64,000 nucleotides of DNA, taken from the NCBI GenBank assembly GCA_029553955.1, contig JAKPJZ010000096.1, positions 1-64,000 on the forward strand, given 5' to 3'. Below, piece by piece: positions 32,686-40,301 of the stretch; the first letter of the stretch is position 1, and every line of letters begins with the position of its first letter. The notes under the pieces were generated by a model that worked only from the letters and a program-made list of their open reading frames with translations, did no database searches and was not told where the DNA came from. The translations under genes were made by a program, and so were the position numbers. This stretch comes from Chloroflexota bacterium. GTDB lineage: Bacteria > Chloroflexota > Anaerolineae > SpSt-313.

Positions 32686-33921
32686 CTATCCAGCTTGCTC
32701 GCGGAGCAAGAGCCCCTCGGCGACCTGCACCGTGGAGACCTGCTCGAGGAACGCGGCGTACTGCCGGGCGGTGGCAGCGAGCGCGTGCTCGGTCTGCACG
32801 TAGCGGGCCGCCTGCCGGCTGTACGAGAGGCGCAAGGGAGGGTGGCTGGCCAGCGCCCAAAGGGCCGCGACGACCTGCGAGACCTCACTGGCGCCCTCTT
32901 CGACTTTGACCACCGCGTGATCGGGCATCTGGGCGTAGGGAGGATGGCTGGGCACGATGGCGGGCTTGCCCATGCTCATGACGCGTAGCAGGCCGGCCGG
33001 CGCCTCCCCGTGCTTCAGGTGGCCGAGCGAGAGGGCCACATCGGCGGCGGCCAGGTAGCGATAGAGCGTGGCCAGGTCGACGTGGCCGGTCAGGCGTATA
33101 GCGCCGGCAATGCCCAGGCTCTGCGCCAGCTCGTGCAGCGGGTAGCCGGGCGCCGGCTCGCCGGCCATGACGAACAGGCTGCCGGGGCGGCGTTCGCTGA
33201 GCCGGGCAAAGGCCTGCATGGCCACGTGGATGCGCGCCTCGGGCACGAGCGGCCCGACCGCAATGCAGACAAAGGCCGTGGTCGGCAGGCCGAGGGCCTC
33301 GCGTGCCTCGGTGGGGTCAATCGCCGGCGGGCGGGGTATGCCGACAGGTATCTCGCACAGAGGGGCCTCCGGGTAGTGCGCGGCCAGGTGCTCGCGGGCA
33401 GCGCGGCCGTGCACGATCACACCCGCTGCCCGCTGGCCCACCAGGCGCTTCATCTCCAGTTGGGCGAGCTGGGGTGCCGCCCACTGGCCGCGCAACAGGG
33501 CGTCGCCGGCGGTGCGCAGAAAAGGGCCGAGCCCTTCGTGGCGGCGCACCTCGCGCAGGTAGCCCCAGCCGTCGCCATGCCGCAGTGCCTTGGCCTCGAG
33601 CAAGGTCGAAAGGTCCAGCTCGTGGAGCACCACCACGCCGCCGTAGCGCCGAAAGAGGTCATAGATCGGCACGTGCTCGGGGCTGTTGCCGAGCTGGAAG
33701 ACGAGCTGGTCATAGCGCTCGTGCTGGGCGGCGAAATCGCGGTAGCCGTAGAGGGGATAGATGCGCCCCACCTCCTGGGTGGCGGCGATGCGGTCATCGG
33801 TGTAGGCGTCAACCTGGATCTGCCGGCAGAGGTGAGGCAGGAGCTCTTCGCTGTAGGAACTGGTGCCGGTGCGCTGCGGCGCCAGGGGCGAGAAATAGGC
33901 AACCCTCATCGTGTGGCCCAT
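32686..33921 (-). CDS. Glycosyltransferase family 4 protein
   Basis: A 411-residue GT-B enzyme. The start is the first ATG after GAAGGGGGTATCC. The N-terminal half has the VAYFSPLAPQRTGTSSYSEELLPHL acceptor-domain opening; the C-terminal half has FVCIAVGPLVPEARI, the donor-site GHLKHGEAPAGLLRVMSMGKPAIV equivalent of the E-x7-E motif. It probably adds a sugar to a surface glycan. The downstream comEA follows 10 nt later. Similar proteins occur as neighbours of radical SAM and GT2 genes in glycan clusters. Confidence 0.82.
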   Translation of the reverse strand: MGHTMRVAYFSPLAPQRTGTSSYSEELLPHLCRQIQVDAYTDDRIAATQEVGRIYPLYGYRDFAAQHERYDQLVFQLGNSPEHVPIYDLFRRYGGVVVLHELDLSTLLEAKALRHGDGWGYLREVRRHEGLGPFLRTAGDALLRGQWAAPQLAQLEMKRLVGQRAAGVIVHGRAAREHLAAHYPEAPLCEIPVGIPRPPAIDPTEAREALGLPTTAFVCIAVGPLVPEARIHVAMQAFARLSERRPGSLFVMAGEPAPGYPLHELAQSLGIAGAIRLTGHVDLATLYRYLAAADVALSLGHLKHGEAPAGLLRVMSMGKPAIVPSHPPYAQMPDHAVVKVEEGASEVSQVVAALWALASHPPLRLSYSRQAARYVQTEHALAATARQYAAFLEQVSTVQVAEGLLLREQAG

Positions 33922-34158
33922 GGATACCCCCTTCCCGGGTGAAAGAACACCGAGTAAGACCGGGGTCCCCACTCTCCCGAGGGATTGGCCGTAGGCTCAC
34001 CGTGGAGCCTGGGTTCTCAAGCTGAAAGCATGTGGACGGGGCACGGAGCCAAGAATTTCACGAAGGACTCCAATGGACTTTCCCTTCGTGGTCATTCGTG
34101 GCCAAGCCCCGTCGGCCCTGCTACTCCCTTGGCGCGTGCCGCCAGGCACGGCATCATA

Positions 34159-35706
34159 TCAAAGCGTCCGTGGCAATTGCGGCCCCGGGTCCCACCAGGC
34201 GGCTGGCCGCGAGCGGGCCAGGCGGTCGAGCTGCCCCCACGACGAGCCGGGCCGCAGCGCCCATTCGCGGTAGGCGCGCTCGAGGGCGTGCTCGAGCCTG
34301 GGCGCTGCCAGCCCGGGATACTCGACGATGGCCGGCCCGCAGGCATCGCCGTCTTCCCAGCGCGCCCCCGGCACCAGCCATTGCTTGAGCGTCGCCTGCT
34401 CCCAAAAGGGCGTGCCCGGGCGGGGCACGGCCAGCTCAAAGGTGGCGCGCTCGAGGCTCAGGCTCTTGGCGAGGGCAATCGTCTGCTGGATCGTCTCCTC
34501 CGACTCGCCCGGCAGCCCGAGCTGGAACGCGCCCCAGTTGTGGATGCCGGCGGCGCCGGCCCAGGCGACGGCCTGCTGTGCCTCGGCCGCGCGCGTGCGC
34601 TTGCCGGCGCGCCACAGCAGCGCATCGCTGCCCGACTCGATGGCCCAGGTGATGCGCCGGCAGTGGGCGCGGGCCATCGCCTGCAGCAGCTCTTCATCCA
34701 CCGAATCCACCCGGGCGCTGCACGACCAGGCGACCTCCAGCGCCTCGGCTGCGATCAGCCGGCAGAGGTCCCGCACCTGGTCGCGGCAGACGGTAAAGAG
34801 ATCGGCCTGCATGTAAATGTGGCGCACGCCCAGGCGCTGCAGGGCGAGCATTTCGTCGACGATGCTCTCGGGCGAACGCACGCGCACCGCCGGGCCGTAG
34901 GCGACGTGCTTCAGGCAGAAGCAGCACTCGCCGGGGCAGCCGCGCCCGGTCACGACCACGGCCGCCGGCGCCTGGATATCGGGCGCGCGGCAACTGCCCA
35001 GCGGCAGCAGGCTGTGGTTGGGCAGGGGCAGGTCGTCGAGCCGCGGCACGAGCGGCGGCCGTGGGTTGAGGATGATCTCGCCCTCGTGGCGCCAGGCCAG
35101 CCCGCGCACGGCGCCCAGGGTGCGCGGCTGTGGCCCCTGGCTCACGCTGGCGCACAGGCGGGCAATCTGTGGCGGGCGCTCCTCCCAGAGGCCTTCGACC
35201 GTATCCACTAGCTCGCGCAGGGCCACCTCCGGCTCGCCGCAGACGACGTAATCGAGCGCCGGAAAGCGGCGCAGCAGTTCATAGGCCACCGGCGTGGCCA
35301 GGGGGCCGGCGACGACCGTGGCCGCGCCGGCGCGCTTGGCCCGGGCCAGGCCCTGCAGATCGTGCTCGAGGATGGGCCCGGCAAAGTGGGTCACGTACCA
35401 GCGGGGCTGCAGGTGCGCCAGCTCGGCTTCGATGTCGCCCCAGGTCAGGCGCTGCGCGTTGGCATCGACGATGCGCACCCGGCGTTCGGGAAAGATGGCG
35501 GCGTTCTGGGCCAGGCCGGCCTGGGGCCACACCGTGCCTTCGGGCGCGCGCTGGCCGCCGCGGTGCGGGCAGCGGATCCACGTCTCACCTTCGGGCGACG
35601 GCGGGTTGACGAAGAGCAGGTCCACCAGTCGGCGGGGCGTCGCCGTGACCGGCAGGTCAGCGGGCTCGGATCGCAGCCATCCGCGCGCCTCGGGCTTCGC
35701 CATCAT
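34159..35706 (-). CDS. B12-binding radical SAM protein
   Basis: A 515-residue protein whose ATG overlaps the stop of the upstream GT2 gene (ATGA), with GAGGAG before it. It has an N-terminal cobalamin-binding domain (VDLLFVNPPSPEGE, VVAGPLATPVAYELL, VVCGEPEVALREL) and the cluster motif GRGCPGECCFC near residue 265, preceded by PLPNHSLLP. The C-terminal SAM barrel has GLPGESEETIQQT and VPRPGTPFWEQ. This group includes hopanoid and glycan-modifying methylases. Translational coupling to GT2 suggests it modifies the same lipid or glycan. Confidence 0.82.
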   Translation of the reverse strand: MMAKPEARGWLRSEPADLPVTATPRRLVDLLFVNPPSPEGETWIRCPHRGGQRAPEGTVWPQAGLAQNAAIFPERRVRIVDANAQRLTWGDIEAELAHLQPRWYVTHFAGPILEHDLQGLARAKRAGAATVVAGPLATPVAYELLRRFPALDYVVCGEPEVALRELVDTVEGLWEERPPQIARLCASVSQGPQPRTLGAVRGLAWRHEGEIILNPRPPLVPRLDDLPLPNHSLLPLGSCRAPDIQAPAAVVVTGRGCPGECCFCLKHVAYGPAVRVRSPESIVDEMLALQRLGVRHIYMQADLFTVCRDQVRDLCRLIAAEALEVAWSCSARVDSVDEELLQAMARAHCRRITWAIESGSDALLWRAGKRTRAAEAQQAVAWAGAAGIHNWGAFQLGLPGESEETIQQTIALAKSLSLERATFELAVPRPGTPFWEQATLKQWLVPGARWEDGDACGPAIVEYPGLAAPRLEHALERAYREWALRPGSSWGQLDRLARSRPAAWWDPGPQLPRTL

Positions 35707-36659
35707 AGCGCCCGCTCCTCTTCGGCCCGGGGCAGCCTGCGCGCCCGCTCTGGGAGCGCCGGCCCGAGCAGGAACGACCAACCAGCCACCAAGCCGCCCA
35801 CGCTGAGCAGCGCGCCCAGCCCCCAGAAGGCCCACGGGGCGTGCTGCGCCGCGCACACAGCGGCCATGCCGGCCGTGAGGCCGAGCAGGGACAGCGCCCC
35901 CGCCAGGCCCGTCGCCGCCCAGATGCGGCCCGGGTCGCACTCGTGGGCCTCGCGCACGATCGTGCGCACAAAGCGCACCCCGTCGCGCAGCACGCTGAGC
36001 TTGGAGCGACCCACCCGCTCATAGTAGGGGATGACCACCTGGCCGATGGTGACGCCGCTGAGCAGGGCGCGCACCGTCATCGCCGGCGTAAAGTCGAGCC
36101 CGGTGGGCAGGGGGCCGAGCGCGCGCCAGGTGGAGGCGTGCATCACGCGCATGCCGCTGCAGCAATCCACCGCCGGGCGGCGCGTCAGCAGGCCGACCAT
36201 GGCGGCAAAGAGCGCATTGCCGATACGGCGTACCAGGGGCATCTGCGAGGCGTGGCTGTGCAGACGGTCGCCCAGCACCAGGTCCACCTCGGGCGCATGG
36301 AGCAGGCTGCGGCAGAGCTCGGGCAGGTGCTCGGGGGGGTAGGTACAGTCGGCATCGAGGAAAGCCAGCAGACTGCCGCCGGCAGCCGCAAAACCGGTCT
36401 GCAGCGCAGCGCCGTAGCCGCGGTTGGCCTCGTGTTGCAGCAGGCGCACGCGCTTGCGGCGCTGCGTGCAGCCGGCGGCGAAGCGCGCCACGGCCTGCGC
36501 CGTGCCGTCGCTCGAACCGTCGTCCACGACCAGGACTTCCAGGTCTGTGACCCCGGCCCGTTGGCGCAGGCCCTCCGCGGCGGCGAGGATGCGCTCGACC
36601 ACCGTCGTGATCGCCTCTTGTTCATTCCAGGCCGGAATGACCACAGAGAGCTTGCTCAT
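35703..36659 (-). CDS. Glycosyltransferase family 2 (polyprenyl-phosphate sugar transferase type)
   Basis: A 318-residue enzyme. The GT-A opening SVVIPAWNEQEAI, VLVVDDGSSDGTA and FLDADCTYPPEHLPEL (the DxD-like metal site) match dolichol-/undecaprenyl-phosphate mannosyltransferases. Two hydrophobic segments close the C-terminus, as in membrane-anchored members of this family. It forms a coupled pair with the downstream radical SAM gene. Confidence 0.85.
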   Translation of the reverse strand: MSKLSVVIPAWNEQEAITTVVERILAAAEGLRQRAGVTDLEVLVVDDGSSDGTAQAVARFAAGCTQRRKRVRLLQHEANRGYGAALQTGFAAAGGSLLAFLDADCTYPPEHLPELCRSLLHAPEVDLVLGDRLHSHASQMPLVRRIGNALFAAMVGLLTRRPAVDCCSGMRVMHASTWRALGPLPTGLDFTPAMTVRALLSGVTIGQVVIPYYERVGRSKLSVLRDGVRFVRTIVREAHECDPGRIWAATGLAGALSLLGLTAGMAAVCAAQHAPWAFWGLGALLSVGGLVAGWSFLLGPALPERARRLPRAEEERAL

Positions 36660-36698
36660 GGCTGCCTCGATGAGTGCAAAGCAACAGGTGTGCCAACG

Positions 36699-37520
36699 TT
36701 AGCGCGGGCGCACGCCCTCGCGGGCCGACGCCGCCTGGCGCGTGGCCGCCCGCTGGCGCTGGATGCGGCGCACCAGCCGCGCCGGCACCCCGGCGACCAC
36801 GGTATGCGGTGCCACGTCGCGCGTCACCACCGCGCCAGCGCCCACCACCGCCCCGCGGCCGATGCGCACGCCGTCGAGGATGATGGCGCCGGCGCCGATC
36901 CAGGCGTCGTCTTCGATGGTGATGCCAAAGGCGCGCAGCCCCTGCTCGAGGATGGGCCGCGTGGGGTCATCGAACACGTGGTCCACGGCCATGATCTGCA
37001 CGTGGGGGGCGATAATGACATTGTCGCCGATCACGATGCCGCCCTGGCCGCGGAGGACGCTGTACTCGCCGATGATGCAGTTGCGGCCGACCCAGATGCC
37101 CGATTGCTCGAGGTTACGAAAATTGTAGACGTGCAGCTCGGCGCGGTGCATGACGTAGGTGTTGGCGCCGATCTCGATGCCCGCGGGGCAGGCGTGCAGG
37201 TACACGCCGTGGTCGATGTAGGCGCCGTCGTGCAGGGTCAGGTTGGCGGCCTGGCAGATGCGCACGCCGGGCTCGATGGCCGCCCAGCCGCGCATGTGCA
37301 GGATGAGGCGGTAGGCCAGCGCCCGCAGGGCCACGCCCGGCACGCCCGGCAGCCACGAGCAGACGGCAAAGACGAGCTGCTCGAAGATGTGGGCAGCCAC
37401 GCCGGTCGACTGCGCGTGCACGTAGAAGCGTAGCCGCTCCCTCACGCTCGACCGGGGCCGCGCATCCTGCGGCGCCTCTTCGGCATCACCGTGGCTCAGC
37501 CAGTCCCTCAACTCGGCCAA
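36699..37520 (-). CDS. Hexapeptide-repeat acyltransferase
   Basis: A 273-residue protein with a TTG start after GAGAGGTGGCCG. The left-handed beta-helix core (about 100-245) has many I/V/L-G-x-x-x-x repeats (IEIGANTYVMH, IVIGDNVIIAP, IEDDAWIGAGAIILDGV, IGRGAVVGAGAVVT) and the catalytic His of VDHVF. It most resembles WcaF/maltose-acetyltransferase types that acetylate sugars. The N-terminal 100 residues include a helical, partly hydrophobic region. It lies behind a structured leader and a strong terminator, so its expression may be conditional. Confidence 0.83.
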   Translation of the reverse strand: MAELRDWLSHGDAEEAPQDARPRSSVRERLRFYVHAQSTGVAAHIFEQLVFAVCSWLPGVPGVALRALAYRLILHMRGWAAIEPGVRICQAANLTLHDGAYIDHGVYLHACPAGIEIGANTYVMHRAELHVYNFRNLEQSGIWVGRNCIIGEYSVLRGQGGIVIGDNVIIAPHVQIMAVDHVFDDPTRPILEQGLRAFGITIEDDAWIGAGAIILDGVRIGRGAVVGAGAVVTRDVAPHTVVAGVPARLVRRIQRQRAATRQAASAREGVRPR

Positions 37521-37558
37521 CGGCCACCTCTCTCGCGGGCACCGCCCGCCGCCGGTGC

Positions 37559-37597
37559 AAAAAAGGCCGGCCTGCGCAGAAGACGCACAGGTCGGCC
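37559..37597 (-). terminator. Intrinsic terminator inside the acyltransferase leader
   Basis: On the minus strand a 14-bp stem GGCCGACCTGTGCG / TGCGCAGGCCGGCC (one mismatch, two wobbles) with loop TCTTC is followed by TTTTTT. It lies 38 nt before the acyltransferase start, in the same direction. Confidence 0.85.
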
Positions 37598-37738
37598 TCC
37601 ATTCGTTGTGCCTGCTCTGCCCGGGTTGGCTCGCGAGGGGCTATTCGATTCCCCAGGGCACCTGCGGAAGAGGCCCCGCGCGAGTGACGACCAAGGGGTC
37701 AGGACTAGTACACCGGTAGTACGAACAGCCTAAGCTAC
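37559..37738 (-). ncRNA. Structured leader RNA or small RNA of about 180 nt (unidentified)
   Basis: Between a good promoter and a strong terminator the minus-strand transcript can fold into a nested set: GGCCUC/GAGGCC (37670-37675 with 37594-37599), GUGCC/GGCAC (37657-37661 with 37608-37612) and GGGG/CCCC (37651-37654 with 37637-37640). GAGGCC overlaps the 5' base of the terminator stem, so the outer helix and the terminator exclude each other, as in riboswitches or attenuators. The conserved cores I know (T-box, cobalamin, TPP, c-di-GMP, SRP) are not visible. A free-standing 6S-like RNA of this length is an alternative. Confidence 0.55.
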
Positions 37739-37744
37739 GCTGCA

Positions 37745-37774
37745 ATTATAGTACAATCTGCCCAGTCTATGCAA
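37745..37774 (-). promoter_or_regulatory. Promoter of the leader RNA
   Basis: On the minus strand TTGCAT (37769-37774) and TATAAT (37745-37750) are 18 nt apart; expected start near 37738. Confidence 0.65.
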
Positions 37775-37951
37775 GTCGCAGTTCCGCCAGGTGGCGGGAT
37801 TCTTGGTTACGAGATAGTAACAGTTGTGACAGAAACGCATTTGAGGCGTTGCCGGGCGCTGCGACAGCCGCCTGCCGGCGAGACCTGTGCCATAATGCGA
37901 ACAGTACAGACCTGTCAGGTCTGGGTAGTGGCTTCGGCCGGAGGGAGCGTG

Positions 37952-38221
37952 ATGAGCAAGAGCATACCTCTGGAGCCCGGCAAGTACTACCACGTCTACA
38001 GCCGTGGGAACAACCGAGAGAACATCTTCCTCGAAGAGCGAAACTACGCCTACTGCCTCAAGCTGTACGCCTGCCACATCGAGCCGGTGGCCGAGACCTT
38101 TGCCTACTGCCTCATGCGCAATCACTTCCACGTGCTCGTGCGGGTGAGGGAAGCTTTGTCGGGGGCAAACCTGGCAGGTCGCCAGGCGGTAGACCTGGCA
38201 GGTCTCCGAGACCTCTGCTAG
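37952..38221 (+). pseudogene. Truncated REP-associated tyrosine transposase (RAYT, Y1/HUH)
   Basis: An 89-residue remnant. After GGAGGGAGCGTG the ATG opens MSKSIPLEPGKYYHVYSRGNN, the standard RAYT/IS200-like N-terminus, and AYCLMRNHFHVLVRV carries the HxH (HUH) metal motif. The expected catalytic Tyr helix is missing. Past residue 70 the frame reads through GACCTGGCAGGTC-type repeats (family G) to a stop. An intact enzyme would nick single-stranded REP palindromes. It sits 76 nt from family E palindrome E4. Confidence 0.82.
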
Positions 38222-38297
38222 CCAACCCCCAAGAAGACCCCCAAAAGGCCCGCTGTCCGGGCTTTGCGCTTCGCATAGGACCGGAGCGGAACCTTTT

Positions 38298-38379
38298 AGG
38301 GGGAATTCCCGGCTGGTTGGCTGGCCCGTGGCCGCCCGCGGGCGGCCACGGGCCAGCCAACCAGCCGGGAATTCCCCCT
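38298..38379. repeat. Family E palindrome E4 (82 bp, perfect) beside the RAYT remnant
   Basis: AGGGGGAATTCCCGG...GTGGCCGCCCG is followed directly by its complement. The conserved flank is on the left here in inverted form (TTGCGCTTCGCATAGGACCGGAGC, 38261-38288), so the element points the other way from E1. Confidence 0.93.
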
Positions 38380-38501
38380 TCCGGGCCATGGCCGGGCGGA
38401 AGCGCGGCGGACTGGCCGGCGGCGAACCAGGTCGCCAACGGATTGTGGATGCACTCGAGCCAGGCGCTGGCGCGGAGCCGGCCGGCAACCCCTCGGCCCT
38501 T

Positions 38502-38530
38502 TTGCCTTGGCCTCTGGCGCGGGGTACAAT
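38502..38530 (+). promoter_or_regulatory. Promoter of the membrane protein gene
   Basis: TTGCCT (38502-38507) and TACAAT (38525-38530) are 17 nt apart. The start point near 38537 rules out upstream ATG codons of the next gene. Confidence 0.55.
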
Positions 38531-38567
38531 GCCCGCGCTCGACCATGCCACAAGAGAGGGGATCAGA

Positions 38568-39197
38568 GTGTCTGTGACAGACTGGTTGCAGGGCATCAGG
38601 CCGGCAGGCGGCTCACGCTTCACCCTACAGCACAAGTTGTTGCGCCTGCTGAGTGCCCTGGCCTTGGGCGCCGCCATGGGGCTCGTGGCCAAGTGGGCCG
38701 ACGGCGTGCCCGTGCTGGGCGAGATCGCCACACGTCCCGGCGCCTGGGTCCTGGCGGCGACCATTCTGGCTGCCTGGAGCCGCTCGCCCAGGGCCGCCGC
38801 GCTGCACGTCCTGGCCTTCTTCCTGGCCATGCTCGCCGCCTACTATGCGTACTCGATGGTGTTGTTTAGCTTCTTCGCGCGCTACTATTTCGTGGCCTGG
38901 GGTGGGCTCGCGCTCCTGTCGCCGATTGCGGCCTACGTGGTATGGTACGCCCGCGGCAGAGGCTGGCTCGCTGCCCTCTGCGCCGCCGCGCCGGTCGCGC
39001 TGCTCCTGGCGGAGGGATATGCGTTTCTCTACACGCGCAGCATGCCGCTGGGCTTCGCCCTGCTGGCCGCGCTCGTGCTGTTCGTGGCCCTGCCGGCCGA
39101 CAAGCGGCAGTGGCTGCGCACGACGCCCCTGGTCGCCATCCTGTTCCTCCTCATCACGCAGCTTCATCTGCAGTCGCTGCTGTTTGGCGGGTTGTGA
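38568..39197 (+). CDS. Polytopic membrane protein, unknown function
   Basis: A 209-residue protein. The GTG start follows AGAGGGGATCA and the promoter at 38502-38530. About six hydrophobic helices are visible from residue 28 onward, separated by short basic loops (SRSPRAA, ARGRG, DKRQW). It resembles DUF6518-type membrane proteins in layout, but I do not recognise a signature motif. Monocistronic as far as the sequence shows. Confidence 0.65.
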   Translation: MSVTDWLQGIRPAGGSRFTLQHKLLRLLSALALGAAMGLVAKWADGVPVLGEIATRPGAWVLAATILAAWSRSPRAAALHVLAFFLAMLAAYYAYSMVLFSFFARYYFVAWGGLALLSPIAAYVVWYARGRGWLAALCAAAPVALLLAEGYAFLYTRSMPLGFALLAALVLFVALPADKRQWLRTTPLVAILFLLITQLHLQSLLFGGL

Positions 39198-39426
39198 GCT
39201 GGGCTGAGCCTGGGTAGGGTCCGGGGCGTCTGCTTCACCCCCCTTAAGGTATGGCACCGGGCCGGCGCGCAGCCTTGGCCCGGTCCGGACCCCTGGCAGA
39301 CCTGCAGAAAAGCCAGCGACGTAGACGGCCGCTCAAGCCCGTACGCACGCCCGCCCAGACGGCGGAACCCATACCTGCATCCTGCGTAGACGACAGTGTG
39401 GTGCAACAACAAGGGAGGAGCGTGCC

Positions 39427-40092
39427 ATGAGCAGACCAGCTATGAGCCGGCGCCGGTTTCTTACCCTGGCCGGCATCGCCGGGGTGGGGCTATGCACCTG
39501 TGGGGGCCTCGGCGCCTGGGGCCTGAGTTCGCCGCGTGCGGCGTTTTCGCAGCCAAGCTGCGGAGGGGAGGGCACATTGGGAGAGTGGGTTCTGATCGCC
39601 TACGCCAGCAAATGCGGGTCGACCGCTGAAGTGGCCGAGGCCATCGGCCAGACGCTGTGTGCGGCCGGCGCAGCGGTTGACGTGCGCCGGGTGCAGGAGG
39701 TGCGCGACCTCACGCCCTACCGCGCCGTCGTCGTGGGCACGGCCATCCGCATGGGCGAGCCGCTGGGCGAGGCGGTCTCCTTCGCCAAGAAGCACCAAGC
39801 CGCGCTGGCGGGGTTGCCCACGGCCGTCTTTAGCCTGGGCACGGCCATGATCCACGACACCCCCGAGAACCGCGCCACCGCGGCGGGCTATCTGCAGCCG
39901 CTGACGGAGTTGGTGCGGCCGGTGAGCACCGGGCTCTTTGCCGGCAAGGTCGACCCGGCCAAGATGGAGCCCATCTGGCGCTTTATGATGTCGTTCGTCA
40001 AAGAGGGCGAGATGGCCCCCGGCGACCATCGCGATTGGGACGCCATCCGCGCCTGGGCCACGGAGCTGAACGCGGCGCTGGCCGGGGCCTAG
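39427..40092 (+). CDS. Tat-exported flavodoxin-domain protein
   Basis: A 221-residue protein. The N-terminus MSRRRFLTLAGIAGVG is a twin-arginine signal, followed by a Cys-containing hydrophobic stretch. The rest is a flavodoxin fold: VLIAYASKCGSTAEVAEAIG is the FMN phosphate loop (T/S-x-x-G-S-T), and VVVGTAIRMGEPL and VFSLGTAM are further FMN contacts, as in HemG/menaquinone-dependent protoporphyrinogen oxidases. Unlike those cytoplasmic enzymes it should work outside the membrane, perhaps in electron transfer. GGGAGGAGCG precedes the start. Confidence 0.82.
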   Translation: MSRPAMSRRRFLTLAGIAGVGLCTCGGLGAWGLSSPRAAFSQPSCGGEGTLGEWVLIAYASKCGSTAEVAEAIGQTLCAAGAAVDVRRVQEVRDLTPYRAVVVGTAIRMGEPLGEAVSFAKKHQAALAGLPTAVFSLGTAMIHDTPENRATAAGYLQPLTELVRPVSTGLFAGKVDPAKMEPIWRFMMSFVKEGEMAPGDHRDWDAIRAWATELNAALAGA

Positions 40093-40167
40093 CTGCCTGT
40101 CGGAGTGCAACACCCGCGGCCGGCAACTGGCTTACACGCTTCGCACGGGCCCGGCCCTGACCCGGAA

Positions 40168-40223
40168 GGGGAATGCTCGGCGGGCTGGCGGACCCGTGGC
40201 CGCCCGCCCGCCGAGCATTCCCC
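40168..40223. repeat. Family E element E5 with one arm shortened
   Basis: The left arm GGGGAATGCTCGGCGGGC continues through GTGGCCGCCCG, but the right arm retains only the outer 18 nt (40206-40223). Conserved boxes stand on both sides: ACACGCTTCGCAC on the left (40135-40147) and TATGCGCAGCGTCAAGCCCGG on the right (40245-40265). Confidence 0.88.
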
Positions 40224-40301
40224 CCAAAGGCTTCAGTTCCGGCCGTATGCGCAGCGTCAAGCCCGGATGGCAGGCCGCCTCGCACAAGCACGGCTGCAGT
40301 G

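Noticed and set aside
37637-37660. tRNA-like T-loop (TATTCGATTCCCC)
   Set aside because: No acceptor, D or anticodon arm can be built around it on either strand.
37559-37738. Cobalamin, TPP, T-box or SRP RNA
   Set aside because: None of the invariant boxes (for example the B12 box or the SRP GGAAGGAAGC loop) is present; 6S RNA cannot be excluded and is kept as an alternative.
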